Of a stretch of DNA of 64,000 bases, positions 8,466 to 17,707 are shown piece by piece. The notes beneath the pieces were generated by a model. That model was not told the origin of the DNA, searched no databases, and saw nothing but the letters and a program-made list of their open reading frames with translations. A program made the position numbers and the translations under genes. The DNA is from Methylococcaceae bacterium UBA975 (GTDB taxonomy: Bacteria; Pseudomonadota; Gammaproteobacteria; Methylococcales; Cycloclasticaceae). Location: assembly GCA_002292375.1 (NCBI GenBank), contig DBBV01000006.1, positions 246,976 through 310,975 on the forward strand, given 5' to 3'. Position 1 is the first letter of the stretch. Every line of letters starts with the position of its first letter.

Positions 8466-9743
8466 GTGGATCAAATTCTAGAATTACAATACGCGCTCGA
8501 TACATTTTATTTTTTAATGTGTGGCGCACTGGTTATGTGGATGGCAGCTGGTTTTTCGATGTTGGAAGCGGGGCTTGTTCGCTCAAAAAATACAGCTGAA
8601 ATCTTAACGAAGAACGTCGCTCTATACGCTATTTCCTGCATCATGTATTTGATGTATGGCTACGAAGTGATGTACGGCGGTGGTGTTATGCTAAGCGGCA
8701 TTGAACTTGATGGTGCAGCAACGGCTGACGCATTAACAGCAACAGTGCTAGCAGAATCAAGAGAAGCAGGCTTTGATGGCGGTGCAGTTTATTCAAATGC
8801 GTCTGACTTTTTCTTTCAGGTGGTGTTTGTTGCAACCGCGATGTCTATCGTATCTGGTGCAGTAGCTGAACGTATGAAGTTGTGGGCTTTCTTAGCATTT
8901 GCTGTGGTAATGACAGGCTTTATCTATCCAATGGAAGGCGCGTGGACGTGGAATGGTGCCGATGTTTTTGGCCTGTACAACCTAGGTGATCTTGGGTTTT
9001 CAGACTTTGCTGGTTCAGGCATTGTACACATGGCAGGGGCCGCAGCCGCTTTGGCGGGTGTTTTATTGCTAGGCGCACGTAAAGGAAAATATGGCGCTAA
9101 TGGTGCAATACACCCAATCGTCGGTGCAAACTTACCCTTAGCAACCTTAGGTACGTTTATCCTTTGGATGGGCTGGTTTGGTTTTAATGGCGGCTCAGTG
9201 CTTAAATTAGGTGATATTGCCAGTGCAAACTCAGTCGCTATGGTGTTTTTAAACACGAATGCTGCTGCTGCAGGTGGTGCAATGGCTGCCTTGATCGTTG
9301 CCCGTTTATTGTTTGGCAAAGCTGATTTAACCATGTTACTAAATGGTGCATTAGCCGGTTTGGTGGCAATTACTGCAGAACCTTCAACACCAACCGCGAT
9401 TGAAGCGACCTTGTTTGGTGCCGCTGGTGGTGTATTGGTTGTCCTGTCAATTGTTGCCTTGGATAAAATGAGAATTGATGATCCAGTAGGTGCCATATCA
9501 GTACACGGTACTTGTGGTTTATTAGGTTTGTTATTGGTTCCGTTAACCAATGATGGGGTCAGCTTTTCTGGTCAATTAATTGGTGCGGCAACAATTTTTG
9601 GCTGGGTGTTTGTCGTTAGCCTAGTTGTTTGGAGTATTCTGAAAATGATCATGGGTATCCGTGTATCAGCAGAAGAAGAATACGAAGGTGTTGATCTTAG
9701 TGAGTGTGGCTTGGAAGCCTATCCTGAGTTTACCAACAAGTAA
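8466..9743 (+). CDS. amtB: Ammonium transporter AmtB
   Basis: A polytopic inner-membrane ammonium channel of about 425 residues, working as a trimer gated by GlnK. The two pore histidines are present, in GSGIVHMAGAAAAL and in AISVHGTCGLLG. The cytoplasmic tail keeps GIRVSAEEEYEGVDLSECG, which contacts GlnK. A TTG 15 bases upstream also opens the frame. GGAGG at 8453-8457 is best placed for the GTG at 8466, giving VDQILELQYALD as N-terminus with no obvious cleavable signal peptide. It is co-transcribed with glnK and followed by a strong terminator. Confidence 0.95.
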   Translation: MDQILELQYALDTFYFLMCGALVMWMAAGFSMLEAGLVRSKNTAEILTKNVALYAISCIMYLMYGYEVMYGGGVMLSGIELDGAATADALTATVLAESREAGFDGGAVYSNASDFFFQVVFVATAMSIVSGAVAERMKLWAFLAFAVVMTGFIYPMEGAWTWNGADVFGLYNLGDLGFSDFAGSGIVHMAGAAAALAGVLLLGARKGKYGANGAIHPIVGANLPLATLGTFILWMGWFGFNGGSVLKLGDIASANSVAMVFLNTNAAAAGGAMAALIVARLLFGKADLTMLLNGALAGLVAITAEPSTPTAIEATLFGAAGGVLVVLSIVALDKMRIDDPVGAISVHGTCGLLGLLLVPLTNDGVSFSGQLIGAATIFGWVFVVSLVVWSILKMIMGIRVSAEEEYEGVDLSECGLEAYPEFTNK

Positions 9744-9764
9744 TTATTGTTAGTAAGTAGAACT

Positions 9765-9791
9765 AAAAAGGGCGCCTCGGCGCCCTTTTTT
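9765..9791 (+). terminator. Rho-independent terminator between amtB and purC
   Basis: GGGCGCC-TC-GGCGCCC is flanked by A5 on the left and T6 on the right. It can stop transcription of both convergent genes. Confidence 0.92.
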
Positions 9792-9809
9792 AGTAGGGTA
9801 TAAACAGGT

Positions 9810-10700
9810 TTATTGGGTGAGTAAGGCTTGAGCCTCACGGTATTTTGCAGCCGTTTTTAAAGCCACTTCTTCACTTAGTGAAGGGCCTGGTGCAGTTTTA
9901 TCCCAGTCTAAGGTTTCTAGGTAATCTCTCACAATTTGTTTGTCGAAACTGGCTGGACTGGTGCCAACCTTGTATTCTTTAGCATCCCAAAAGCGTGATG
10001 AGTCCGGCGTTAATACTTCATCAATCAGGTGCAATACGCCGTTATCATCCAAACCAAATTCAAATTTAGTATCGGCGATGATGATGCCTCGCTGTAAGGC
10101 GTATTCAGCGGCAGTTGTGTATAAATTCAAACTGATATCGCGAACTTGTTGAGCCAAGTCTTCGCCAAGCAATTCAATTGTCTGCTGGTAGGAAATGTTT
10201 TCGTCGTGGGCGCCAACGGCGGCTTTAGTCGATGGGGTGAATATCGCCTCAGGTAGTTGCGAAGCTTGTTGTAAGCCGTTTGGTAATTGAATGCCGCAGA
10301 CCTGACCGCTTTTTTGGTAATCTTTCCAGCCAGAACCAATAAGGTAACCACGCACAATCGCTTCGATGGGGAGCGGCTTTAACTTTTTAACCACGATGCC
10401 GCGTTTTTCAAGGCGTTGACAGTCAGCTGGATTATTAAGGACTTGATCAAGCGTTATGTCGGATAGTTGATTGGGAATCAGGTGTGTTAATTTTTTAAAC
10501 CAAAACTCTGACACTTCGTTAAGCACAATGCCCTTACCTGGAATCGGATCGGGTAGAATAACGTCAAAAGCAGATAGACGGTCGGTGGTAACGATGAGCA
10601 TGTGTTGATCATCAATGTCGTAGATATCGCGCACTTTGCCTTTATGAATCAGTGGTAGGCTGGTGAGGTTGGTGTCGTGTAAAGAAGCTGGAATGGTCAT
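9810..10700 (-). CDS. purC: SAICAR synthetase (purine biosynthesis)
   Basis: Phosphoribosylaminoimidazole-succinocarboxamide synthase ligates aspartate to CAIR with ATP in the cytoplasm, a step of purine synthesis. The 296-residue protein is of the longer bacterial/eukaryote-like PurC type. It has the N-terminal nucleotide-binding segment HKGKVRDIYD, then TTDRLSAFDVILPDPIPGKG, the signature IEAIVRGYLIGSGWKDYQ and LIDEVLTPDSSRFW. No other purine gene is adjacent. It converges with amtB at a shared terminator. Confidence 0.95.
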   Translation of the reverse strand: MTIPASLHDTNLTSLPLIHKGKVRDIYDIDDQHMLIVTTDRLSAFDVILPDPIPGKGIVLNEVSEFWFKKLTHLIPNQLSDITLDQVLNNPADCQRLEKRGIVVKKLKPLPIEAIVRGYLIGSGWKDYQKSGQVCGIQLPNGLQQASQLPEAIFTPSTKAAVGAHDENISYQQTIELLGEDLAQQVRDISLNLYTTAAEYALQRGIIIADTKFEFGLDDNGVLHLIDEVLTPDSSRFWDAKEYKVGTSPASFDKQIVRDYLETLDWDKTAPGPSLSEEVALKTAAKYREAQALLTQ

Positions 10701-10779
10701 GGTATTAAGTGTCTATTGATGAAAAAAGCTGCTAATGATCTAATTTTATTAATAATTTTGCAAGCAAAAGGTATAAAAA

Positions 10780-11553
10780 ATGAGATGGACGGGAAAAATA
10801 CTGGGCGGGATATTTGGCTATATGACCTTCGGTGCCTTAGGTGCGTTACTCGGTGTCTATATCGGGCATAAATTTGATACGGGGCTTGCAAGCAATCCAT
10901 TTGATCCAGAACACCAGCAAAAAATAAAAAATACGTTTTTTAAAGCCTCGTTTGCCGTAATGGGGCACATTGCAAAAGCCGATGGGCAAGTGTCAAAAGA
11001 AGAAATCCAAATGGCCGAGCGGGTCATGGCGCAAATGGAGCTAAGCCCGGCGATGAAACAGCAAGCGATGGCTGAGTTTAATCGTGGCAAGCAAACGGAT
11101 TTTGACTTAGATGCAGAGATCAATGACTTTAAGCAAAGCTGCCAGCGGCAAAAAAACTTAGTCCGTATGTTTATTGAAATTCAGTTACAAGCCGCGTTTG
11201 CTGACGGTAAACTGGATGACAGCGAAGATGTTATTTTATTGCATATCTGTGGCAAGTTAGGTATTCCGCAATTTGCCTATGAACAATTAAAGCGTATGTT
11301 GGGGGCCAGTCAACGCCGTGGTTCACACCAGCAAACGCGTACCACCCCAGAAGAGAGCTATGCGATATTAGGCGTGGAAGAAACAGCGACCGATGCAGAA
11401 GTTAAAAAAGCGTATCGGCGTCTGATTAGTCAGCACCATCCGGATAAACTGGTGTCAAAAGGCTTGCCGGATGAGATGATGAAAATTGCCAAGGAAAAAA
11501 CCCAACAACTCACCGAGGCTTACGACACGATTCGTGAGTTACGAAAAAATTAA
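10780..11553 (+). CDS. djlA: Membrane-anchored DnaJ-like co-chaperone DjlA
   Basis: DjlA is an inner-membrane J-domain protein that stimulates DnaK and influences envelope stress signalling. Of 257 residues, the first 30 form a glycine-rich transmembrane anchor (GGIFGYMTFGALGALLG). A TerB-like domain lies in the middle, with two metal-site-like segments (AKADGQVSKEE and AFADGKLDDSE). A C-terminal J domain (about 190-257) contains the catalytic HPD in QHHPDKL. The order anchor-TerB-J is diagnostic. It is followed 22 bases later by a yajQ gene. Confidence 0.93.
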   Translation: MRWTGKILGGIFGYMTFGALGALLGVYIGHKFDTGLASNPFDPEHQQKIKNTFFKASFAVMGHIAKADGQVSKEEIQMAERVMAQMELSPAMKQQAMAEFNRGKQTDFDLDAEINDFKQSCQRQKNLVRMFIEIQLQAAFADGKLDDSEDVILLHICGKLGIPQFAYEQLKRMLGASQRRGSHQQTRTTPEESYAILGVEETATDAEVKKAYRRLISQHHPDKLVSKGLPDEMMKIAKEKTQQLTEAYDTIRELRKN

Positions 11554-11575
11554 ACAAATAGTATAAGGAGACGTT

Positions 11576-12058
11576 ATGCCATCATTTGACGTGGTTTCTG
11601 AGGTAGACAAACACGAATTAACCAATGCCGTGGACCAAGCCAATAAAGAGGTAACGACACGCTTTGACTTTAAAGGGACAGATGCCAGGTTTGAACAGGC
11701 AGGTAACGATATCACCTTAGTCGGAGACTCTAAATTTCAACTGGGACAAATGCTGGATATTTTTCGCGTTAAGTTATCGAGGCGTGGTGTTGATGTTGAT
11801 TGTATGGACGTGCAAGCCGCTGAGGAAAGCGGAATGAAAGTTAAGCAAAAAGTGATTATAAAAGAAGGCTTAGACAGTGAGTCGGCAAAAAAAATCACCA
11901 AACTGATAAAAGAAAAAAAGTTAAAGGTTCAGGCGCAAATTCAAAGCGAACAAGTGCGCGTAACGGGCAAAAAACGGGATGATTTGCAGGCCGTGATGGC
12001 GATGCTTAAAGCAGAGCAAACCGGCCTTCCGCTGCAGTATAAAAACTTTCGCGATTAA
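11576..12058 (+). CDS. YajQ family nucleotide-binding protein
   Basis: A 160-residue YajQ/UPF0234 protein with two ferredoxin-like repeats. Members bind nucleotides, and in Xanthomonas and Pseudomonas a member binds cyclic di-GMP and modulates transcription. The N-terminus MPSFDVVSEVDKHELTNAVD and the central TRFDFKGTDA are family signatures. AAGGAG precedes the ATG. It sits 22 bases downstream of djlA and may share its transcript. A diguanylate cyclase occurs further along in this window, but no direct link can be claimed. Confidence 0.9.
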   Translation: MPSFDVVSEVDKHELTNAVDQANKEVTTRFDFKGTDARFEQAGNDITLVGDSKFQLGQMLDIFRVKLSRRGVDVDCMDVQAAEESGMKVKQKVIIKEGLDSESAKKITKLIKEKKLKVQAQIQSEQVRVTGKKRDDLQAVMAMLKAEQTGLPLQYKNFRD

Positions 12059-12229
12059 TAAGGCGCTGATTATCAAGGCAAGGGATTGCCTCTGTACATT
12101 AAAAAAGCGGCAATGGGGCGTTCTTGCGTTTGGTTAAATTTATTCAATGCCTTGTTTTTAAAGGATAAAACTTTTTCGGCACATCAATTGCTTTGTAGTC
12201 AGCGTCATCTTTTATTTAGGGAGCGCATG

Positions 12230-13066
12230 ATGCGACTGTTCACACTGTTTAATTTAACCTTATTGATGCTGCTGGTTTCAGTGGTAACGCTTATCTCACC
12301 GAGTCATTTGTTTTCTCTGCTCAATATCCCTGGCTTGTTGATTGTTGTAGGCGGCTCACTCTGCGCTTTGATGTTGAGTAAACCACATCATAAAGTATTA
12401 CAACTGTTACGTGAGCTACCTAAGTTAGCAAGAGGGCATCAGCTACCCAACTTTTATGCGCGTGCCGAGTTTAAACAGCTGCTTCGATGCGCTCACTTAT
12501 ATCGCTCAGCCCAAATTAGGTTGTTGGAACAAGAGCTTGAATTGGTGCGTCAGCCGATTCTTCGTAAAGGCGTACAGCTAATTTTGGATCGTTATTCGCT
12601 CAGTGATGTGAGCCAAATTCTATCTAAAGATCGCACGCGTTTATTACAAAACAACCAAGAAAAATCACAAATGTTACGGCTGATGTCCAGTTACGCACCA
12701 GCATTTGGCATGCTGGGTACTTTGTTAGGCATGATCCATATGCTTTATGGACTAGGCGATGTTGGCCTTGAACAAGTGGGCGCTACCATGGGATTTGCCT
12801 TGTTGACCACATTGTATGGCCTAGTGCTAGCGAATTTGGTGTGCAAACCGTTGGCGATTAGGTTGGAACGTCGAACAAGCCAACACGCGGCACACCTCGA
12901 TACCTTAATAGAAGGCTTGGTGATGTTATACGAGCGTAAACACCCGATGTTGATACGCGACATGTTAGAAGCCCATGGCATACCCGCTGATACAATAGAG
13001 CGCGCTAAACCGAGCTTACGTCAATGGCCGTCTAAGCCGTCTTTAGTGGCAAGCCATGCCGAGTGA
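12230..13066 (+). CDS. MotA/TolQ/ExbB-type proton channel subunit (MotA-like)
   Basis: About 278 residues with four predicted membrane segments: a pair near the N-terminus (LFNLTLLMLLVSVVTLI and IPGLLIVVGGSLCALML) and a pair near residues 160-210. The second pair contains PAFGMLGTLLGMIHMLYGL, the MotA-family channel motif. With the next gene it would form an ion-driven stator, torque-generating if flagellar. The frame is open about 140 bases further upstream, but AGGGAG at 12218-12223 supports the ATG at 12230 (or 12227). No flagellar genes lie nearby, so the assignment is to the MotA superfamily rather than proven flagellar MotA. Confidence 0.8.
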   Translation: MRLFTLFNLTLLMLLVSVVTLISPSHLFSLLNIPGLLIVVGGSLCALMLSKPHHKVLQLLRELPKLARGHQLPNFYARAEFKQLLRCAHLYRSAQIRLLEQELELVRQPILRKGVQLILDRYSLSDVSQILSKDRTRLLQNNQEKSQMLRLMSSYAPAFGMLGTLLGMIHMLYGLGDVGLEQVGATMGFALLTTLYGLVLANLVCKPLAIRLERRTSQHAAHLDTLIEGLVMLYERKHPMLIRDMLEAHGIPADTIERAKPSLRQWPSKPSLVASHAE

Positions 13067-13712
13067 GATACGATCAAGCTCGATGAATGAGCCCGAATCG
13101 ATGCGGCTCGATGAAGGTCATGAAGCGTGGGCTATTAGTTATATTGACCTATTATTGTTAATGGTCACCTTGTTTGTTTTATTGCTCAGCTATCAACAAA
13201 AAGACCTAAAGCAACAAGCGCTTGAAACGCAGCAGCCACCTGCGGTAGTAGCGGAGCCAAGCGCGATGGCCTTTTTAGATCAAAGTTACCTGCACCATTT
13301 AAAAGATCGGGTTAAGGTGGTTGAAGAGAATAATCAAATTAAATTGGCGATGAGCGACAGTATTTTGTTTTTTCCAGCCGATGCCACCTTAAGTTTGTCG
13401 GGTGAGCGCTTGTTGGATGAAATAGCGGTCATGTTAAAACAGAGGCCTTGGAAAATTTTAGTCGAGGGGCATACGGATAATCGCGCCATTTCTACACCAC
13501 GGTATTTGTCTAATTGGGAACTGTCTTCTGCTAGAGCGTCGAGTGTGACGCGTTACTTAATAGGACAAGGCATTTCGCCACAACGTTTAAGCGCTATTGG
13601 CTACGCCGATACGCGGCCGATGGTGAGTAATAGCGACGAGCAAGGCCGTAAGAAAAACAGGCGAGTTGCCTTGGTGTTGCGAGTGCCAGAAGGCGTCGAA
13701 TCGAGCGATTAA
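13056..13712 (+). CDS. MotB-like stator protein with OmpA peptidoglycan-binding domain
   Basis: A 218-residue partner of the preceding MotA-like protein. A single N-terminal membrane segment (SYIDLLLLMVTLFVLLL) carries the aspartate expected for the ion-conducting residue of MotB. The C-terminal OmpA/MotB domain has LVEGHTDN, LSSARASSV and GRKKNRRVALVL, which bind peptidoglycan. It overlaps the upstream gene by 11 bases, indicating translational coupling. An alternative ATG lies at 13083. The pair is isolated from chemotaxis and flagellar genes. Confidence 0.83.
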   Translation: MPSEIRSSSMNEPESMRLDEGHEAWAISYIDLLLLMVTLFVLLLSYQQKDLKQQALETQQPPAVVAEPSAMAFLDQSYLHHLKDRVKVVEENNQIKLAMSDSILFFPADATLSLSGERLLDEIAVMLKQRPWKILVEGHTDNRAISTPRYLSNWELSSARASSVTRYLIGQGISPQRLSAIGYADTRPMVSNSDEQGRKKNRRVALVLRVPEGVESSD

Positions 13713-13727
13713 GTTAGTGAAGGCGGG

Positions 13728-14141
13728 CTAAGACACTAGCGTAACGCAGATGTTTCTTGTATGCCCCGACAGGCGGTGTTCCCAAAGAAAAACGCCTTGC
13801 CAGGTGCCTAAGGCCAACTGCCCCTTGCTGATGGGGATAGATAAGTTTGGGTTACTAAGAATGGTCCGAATATGCGCGGGCATGTCATCTTTGCCTTCCA
13901 TGGTATGAATAAAGCGTGGGTCGCCATCCGGTACGAGCTGTTGCATAAAAACCCCTAAGTCACGTTGTACATCGGGGTCGGCATTTTCACATAACACCAG
14001 TGATGCACTGGTGTGCTGACAAAATACTTGACACAAGCCCTTGTCGATTGCACTAGCTTGCACGATTTGATTGATGTCATGGGTTATTTCTTGGGTGCCA
14101 CGGCCGCTGGTAGTGATAACAAAAGAACGTTGAAAAACCAT
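13728..14141 (-). CDS. YjbQ family protein (UPF0047)
   Basis: A 137-residue YjbQ/UPF0047 protein. Some members are reported to have weak thiamine-phosphate synthase activity; the true role is unsettled. Family signatures are FCQHTSASL, ENADPDVQRDL, HTMEGKDDMPAHI and GTWQGVFLWEHR, with conserved histidines likely to bind a metal. It is three bases from the upstream DUF445 gene on the same strand, so the two probably form an operon. It converges with the motB-like gene. Confidence 0.88.
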   Translation of the reverse strand: MVFQRSFVITTSGRGTQEITHDINQIVQASAIDKGLCQVFCQHTSASLVLCENADPDVQRDLGVFMQQLVPDGDPRFIHTMEGKDDMPAHIRTILSNPNLSIPISKGQLALGTWQGVFLWEHRLSGHTRNICVTLVS

Positions 14142-14143
14142 GC

Positions 14144-14881
14144 TTAGATTAGGCTAAAACCCAAACCGATCAAGCCGCCGAATACGCCGCCCCATACCAC
14201 CAACCAACCCAAATGCGCCTTAATCATGCGTTGAATGATTTGCTTGACCATCTCAGGGGTCAATTCGTCTAATCTTTTTTCAACAATGGCCTCGATATTG
14301 TCGACCAAGTCACCGCTGATTTGACGTGCATTGATGCCTTCGTGAAGGGCTTCAATAAAGTCCTTGCTTTGGGTCATTTCGGTGAGTGTCAAGCGAATTT
14401 TTTCGCAGAACGGTTGTTTTAACGGCATCAAGGCATCGGTGCCGCCGACCATCGCCAACATGCTACCAAATGACGACTCTGTAATGGCGTCGAGTAAACC
14501 TTGGAATAATTTGTCATAATCCAGTCGATCTAATAAGGGATCAATGTTAAATAGCTGTTGGGCAGAATCTTCCTCACGCTGTAAAAAACGCTCAATATTT
14601 TGTTGGGTAAAGAATTGATCCATGATCAACCGTCGAATGCCCTGTTTAAACTCTTCAAAATGCGCCGGAATAACGCCAGAGCCGTAAAGCAAAGGTACTT
14701 TTTCGAATAGCATATGGATCGCAAGCCAATTAGTAATGGCACCTGACAGTGCAAAAATACCAACGGCTTTAATGTTATCAGCGTAGTGGGGGCTATAAAA
14801 GCTAGCGATAATAATGCCTAAGGCCACTAAATTAGTCAGCAGGCTTTTGTCGACAGTGTCGTTTACTTGTTCGTTGTTCAT
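14144..14881 (-). CDS. DUF445 family membrane protein
   Basis: A 245-residue inner-membrane protein of the DUF445 family, of unknown function. It has hydrophobic segments near the N-terminus (VALGIIIASFYSPH and AVGIFALSGAITNWLAIHML) and one at the C-terminus (WLVVWGGVFGGLIGLGFSLI). The helical soluble part between them contains the family motif FEKVPLLYGSGVIPAHFEEFK. It is upstream of the yjbQ gene with 2 bases between them. Confidence 0.83.
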   Translation of the reverse strand: MNNEQVNDTVDKSLLTNLVALGIIIASFYSPHYADNIKAVGIFALSGAITNWLAIHMLFEKVPLLYGSGVIPAHFEEFKQGIRRLIMDQFFTQQNIERFLQREEDSAQQLFNIDPLLDRLDYDKLFQGLLDAITESSFGSMLAMVGGTDALMPLKQPFCEKIRLTLTEMTQSKDFIEALHEGINARQISGDLVDNIEAIVEKRLDELTPEMVKQIIQRMIKAHLGWLVVWGGVFGGLIGLGFSLI

Positions 14882-15004
14882 AGGTTGTTATAGCTTAGGT
14901 TAAAATTTAAAATCCTTTGCGTAGTGGGTATCCAATAGCTAGGAAACTAGTGGTTAGCCAACTGACAGTGGGGAAAATGTGTAAGTTTAAGGTAAGAGTG
15001 ATCA

Positions 15005-15823
15005 TTAGTTGGTTGTTTTTTTGATCTGAGTGTCAGGCTCTATTATCTGACTGAGCCAACTGTGAATGGCGCGAATAAGAACCTCATCTAAGCCGGTAAA
15101 GCTGTGGTCGGCACCGATTATTTCAACTTGGCGACTGAGAGGGTTGCTTTCCATTATTGTTGCCGCCCTTGATGAAGCCGTTTTTTGTACACTGGCTAAA
15201 TCTTGACTGCCATAGATATCCAATACAGGTAGCTGGATTTTTTCCAATAAACTAAGCGATTGAGCCTCCGGCAAATCTGAAGCCAAGGTTGGTAAGCCAA
15301 TCATCACAGCAGCTTGGCACTTGGACTCTTGTTGTGTCGATAAATATTGTGTCGCCATCACCGCGCCCAAGCTGTGTGCCACGATAAAACAGGGCAAGCT
15401 CGGGTACGTGTTGCGTGAGTAGTCGACAGCAGCTTGAATGCGTGGGGAGGCTTCGTTAATCAAGGCTAAGTAGTCATCGATAGAGGCCCCTGTGGGTGCT
15501 AACGGTAATTGGATTGCAAGGCTGATCCAGCCGAGTTCGGCCAGTTGGTCACGAAGGGGGGCGATGATTTGTGGTGCATTAGGATTTGAGCCCATGCCGT
15601 GCAATACAATGACAAGGCCTCGATTTGTATTGCTGTGGTCAAGATTCACTAAACCAATAAATTCAGCGCCATTTGATTGCAACATAAGCACATCCCCCAC
15701 CACGATACTGTCTTTGATGCTCTCGGCGACATGTTTTTCACGATCAAGATCAGCGGCAAAGGCGCAGCCAAGCTGCGAGGTTAAAAAAAACAACAGCGGT
15801 AAAAGTAGTCGTTTTTTAAGCAT
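15005..15823 (-). CDS. Exported alpha/beta hydrolase (DUF3530-like)
   Basis: An alpha/beta-hydrolase-fold protein of about 272 residues with an N-terminal signal peptide (MLKKRLLLPLLFFLTSQLG) ending around CAFAA. It has an oxyanion-type VIVLHGMGSNPN segment, the nucleophile elbow AHSLGAVMA with Ser in G/H-x-S-x-G context, an acid region DIYGSQD and a C-terminal histidine in GADHSF. This makes the Ser-Asp-His triad complete. It resembles the DUF3530 family; the substrate is unknown. The frame is open to 15898, but the signal peptide supports the ATG at 15823. Neither start has a strong ribosome binding site. Confidence 0.78.
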   Translation of the reverse strand: MLKKRLLLPLLFFLTSQLGCAFAADLDREKHVAESIKDSIVVGDVLMLQSNGAEFIGLVNLDHSNTNRGLVIVLHGMGSNPNAPQIIAPLRDQLAELGWISLAIQLPLAPTGASIDDYLALINEASPRIQAAVDYSRNTYPSLPCFIVAHSLGAVMATQYLSTQQESKCQAAVMIGLPTLASDLPEAQSLSLLEKIQLPVLDIYGSQDLASVQKTASSRAATIMESNPLSRQVEIIGADHSFTGLDEVLIRAIHSWLSQIIEPDTQIKKTTN

Positions 15824-15992
15824 GATAAGGGTCTGTTTTTTATTTGGATGAGCGAGTTGTTCATGTTGCATTAGACGGCTGAAAAAATCCAGTCGCATTA
15901 TCTATGTTGGCTAGTTAAAATCAATGCAGCGCAAAAGGCCTAAACGGCTTTTAGTGTTTCAGGGTGGGTCTTTTTGAGGTTAAAATTACGTT

Positions 15993-16220
15993 ATGAATAA
16001 TCAGTCACTGGTTTTTAAATTGGCAATACCAGCCGAGAAGTATTTGTCGGTGTATAAAGGTCTCGCCAAGACCATTTCTACTCTAACGTATGATGGGCGA
16101 CGGGTGGAGTTTTCAGCAGAGAAGGTGCGGCCTTTTCTAACCCACGACGGCGTATACGGCACCTTCGAAATGCACATTACGGCAGAAAAGAAATTTTTAT
16201 CGATCAAAAAGTTGGCCTAA
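15993..16220 (+). CDS. DUF2835 family small protein
   Basis: A 75-residue protein matching the DUF2835 family of gammaproteobacteria, of unknown function. Recognisable segments are LAIPAEKYLSVYKG, the repeated basic motif DGRRVEFSAEKVRPF and the C-terminal FEMHITAEKKFLSI. It is predicted soluble with no signal peptide. It is transcribed away from the hydrolase gene and lies about 100 bases upstream of rpe. Confidence 0.82.
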   Translation: MNNQSLVFKLAIPAEKYLSVYKGLAKTISTLTYDGRRVEFSAEKVRPFLTHDGVYGTFEMHITAEKKFLSIKKLA

Positions 16221-16320
16221 GCTTAAAACAGGCCCAAAAACTCACCTCTAACGAGTATTCAGGTGAAATAAATCCCAATTTCGGGTACGCTTGTTTTTTT
16301 ATTAAATAGACATCAATCAG

Positions 16321-16995
16321 ATGAATACTCCGCTAATTGCCCCCTCTATTTTATCCGCTGATTTTGCTCGCCTTGGCGAGGAAGTTGACACTGTTTTAGC
16401 CGCAGGGGCTGACGTGGTGCATTTTGACGTGATGGATAACCATTATGTGCCCAATTTAACGATAGGCCCGTTAGTGTGTGAAGCGCTACGCAATCACGGT
16501 GTAACAGCGCCGATTGATGTGCATTTGATGGTTAAACCGGTCGATAGAATCATCCCAGATTTTGCGAAGGCCGGCGCGAGCATCATTACCTTTCACCCAG
16601 AAGCATCTGAACATATCGACCGCAGTTTGGCTTTGATTAAGGAGCAAGGTTGTCAGTCGGGCTTGGTGTTTAATCCGGCGACCCCACTGAGTTATCTAGA
16701 CTATGTTATGGATAAGATTGACGTTATTTTATTGATGTCAGTGAACCCTGGTTTTGGCGGCCAGCAATTTATTCCTGCGACACTCGAAAAGCTGCGTCAA
16801 GTGAGGCAGTTGATAGATACGAGTGGTTTTGATATTCGCCTAGAGGTGGACGGCGGTGTTAAGGTCGATAATATTGGAGCAATTGCTGCGTCAGGCGCCG
16901 ATATGTTTGTGGCCGGCTCGGCTATTTTTAATACCGAGGATTACGCAAAAACAATCACGGCTATGCGGGCTGAAATAGACAAGGCCGTTAATTGA
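16321..16995 (+). CDS. rpe: Ribulose-phosphate 3-epimerase
   Basis: Interconverts ribulose 5-phosphate and xylulose 5-phosphate in the pentose phosphate pathway. The 224-residue TIM barrel shows PSILSADFARLGEE, HFDVMDNHYVPNLTIGP with metal-binding His and Asp, DVHLMV, LLMSVNPGFGGQQF and EVDGGVKVDN near the phosphate site. It overlaps gph by 4 bases (TTGA). The rpe-gph-trpE order is common in gammaproteobacteria. Confidence 0.96.
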   Translation: MNTPLIAPSILSADFARLGEEVDTVLAAGADVVHFDVMDNHYVPNLTIGPLVCEALRNHGVTAPIDVHLMVKPVDRIIPDFAKAGASIITFHPEASEHIDRSLALIKEQGCQSGLVFNPATPLSYLDYVMDKIDVILLMSVNPGFGGQQFIPATLEKLRQVRQLIDTSGFDIRLEVDGGVKVDNIGAIAASGADMFVAGSAIFNTEDYAKTITAMRAEIDKAVN

Positions 16996-17684
16996 ATAGG
17001 CTGCTGACTAACGCTGACGCTCGACTGATAGCCTTTGACTTAGACGGTACGCTAATAGACAGCGTACCTGATCTGTCAAAAGCAATACAAAAGACCTTGG
17101 GCGAATTAGACTTACCCGAACAGTCGCAACAACAGGTTCGGTCTTGGGTGGGCGACGGTGCGCGTATGTTGGTGAAACGCGCTTTATCGGGTGATATTAG
17201 GGCGCAGGTACCAGAGGCCTTATTTAACAAAGCATACCCGCTTTTTTTGCGCCACTATGCCAAACATTTAAACTGCGAAAGTACCTTATATGATGGCGTT
17301 GGGCAGACCTTGCAAGGTTTAAAAGAAGCCGGCATTAAATTGGCCTGCATAACCAATAAGCCAACCCAGTTTACCTTGCCCTTATTGGAACAATTCGGCC
17401 TTAGCGATTTTTTTGAAAAAGTGGTGTGTGGGGACACGTTTGAACAACGTAAGCCGCACCCTCAACCCTTATTAGAGGTGGCGGACTTTTTTAAGACCAC
17501 GCCGCAGCAGGCGATTATGGTGGGTGACTCGATTAATGATATACAGGCCGCACAAGCGGCTGGTTTCTATTCCATTTGTGTTGACTACGGTTATCACGGT
17601 GATCATGACGTGAACGACTTAGGGGCTGACCTAGTTATCAGTCATTTTTCACAAATAAACCGCGTGATAACGCGAGCTGCTTAG
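16992..17684 (+). CDS. gph: Phosphoglycolate phosphatase (HAD family)
   Basis: A 230-residue HAD hydrolase that removes 2-phosphoglycolate formed during repair of oxidised DNA ends or by oxygenase activity. HAD motif I is IAFDLDGTLIDS with both aspartates. Motif II is CITNKPT. The lysine is in RKPHPQPL and motif IV is MVGDSINDIQAA. The start is a TTG overlapping the rpe stop codon, so translation is probably coupled. A glycolate oxidase iron-sulfur subunit gene occurs elsewhere in the window, in the same glycolate pathway. Confidence 0.94.
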   Translation: MNRLLTNADARLIAFDLDGTLIDSVPDLSKAIQKTLGELDLPEQSQQQVRSWVGDGARMLVKRALSGDIRAQVPEALFNKAYPLFLRHYAKHLNCESTLYDGVGQTLQGLKEAGIKLACITNKPTQFTLPLLEQFGLSDFFEKVVCGDTFEQRKPHPQPLLEVADFFKTTPQQAIMVGDSINDIQAAQAAGFYSICVDYGYHGDHDVNDLGADLVISHFSQINRVITRAA

Positions 17685-17707
17685 CAAATACGGTTAAAAT
17701 GGGCGTT

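Noticed and set aside
8924..9550. 208-codon frame antisense to amtB
   Set aside because: Low-complexity product rich in Ala, Pro and Lys mirroring the amtB codons; amtB is certain.
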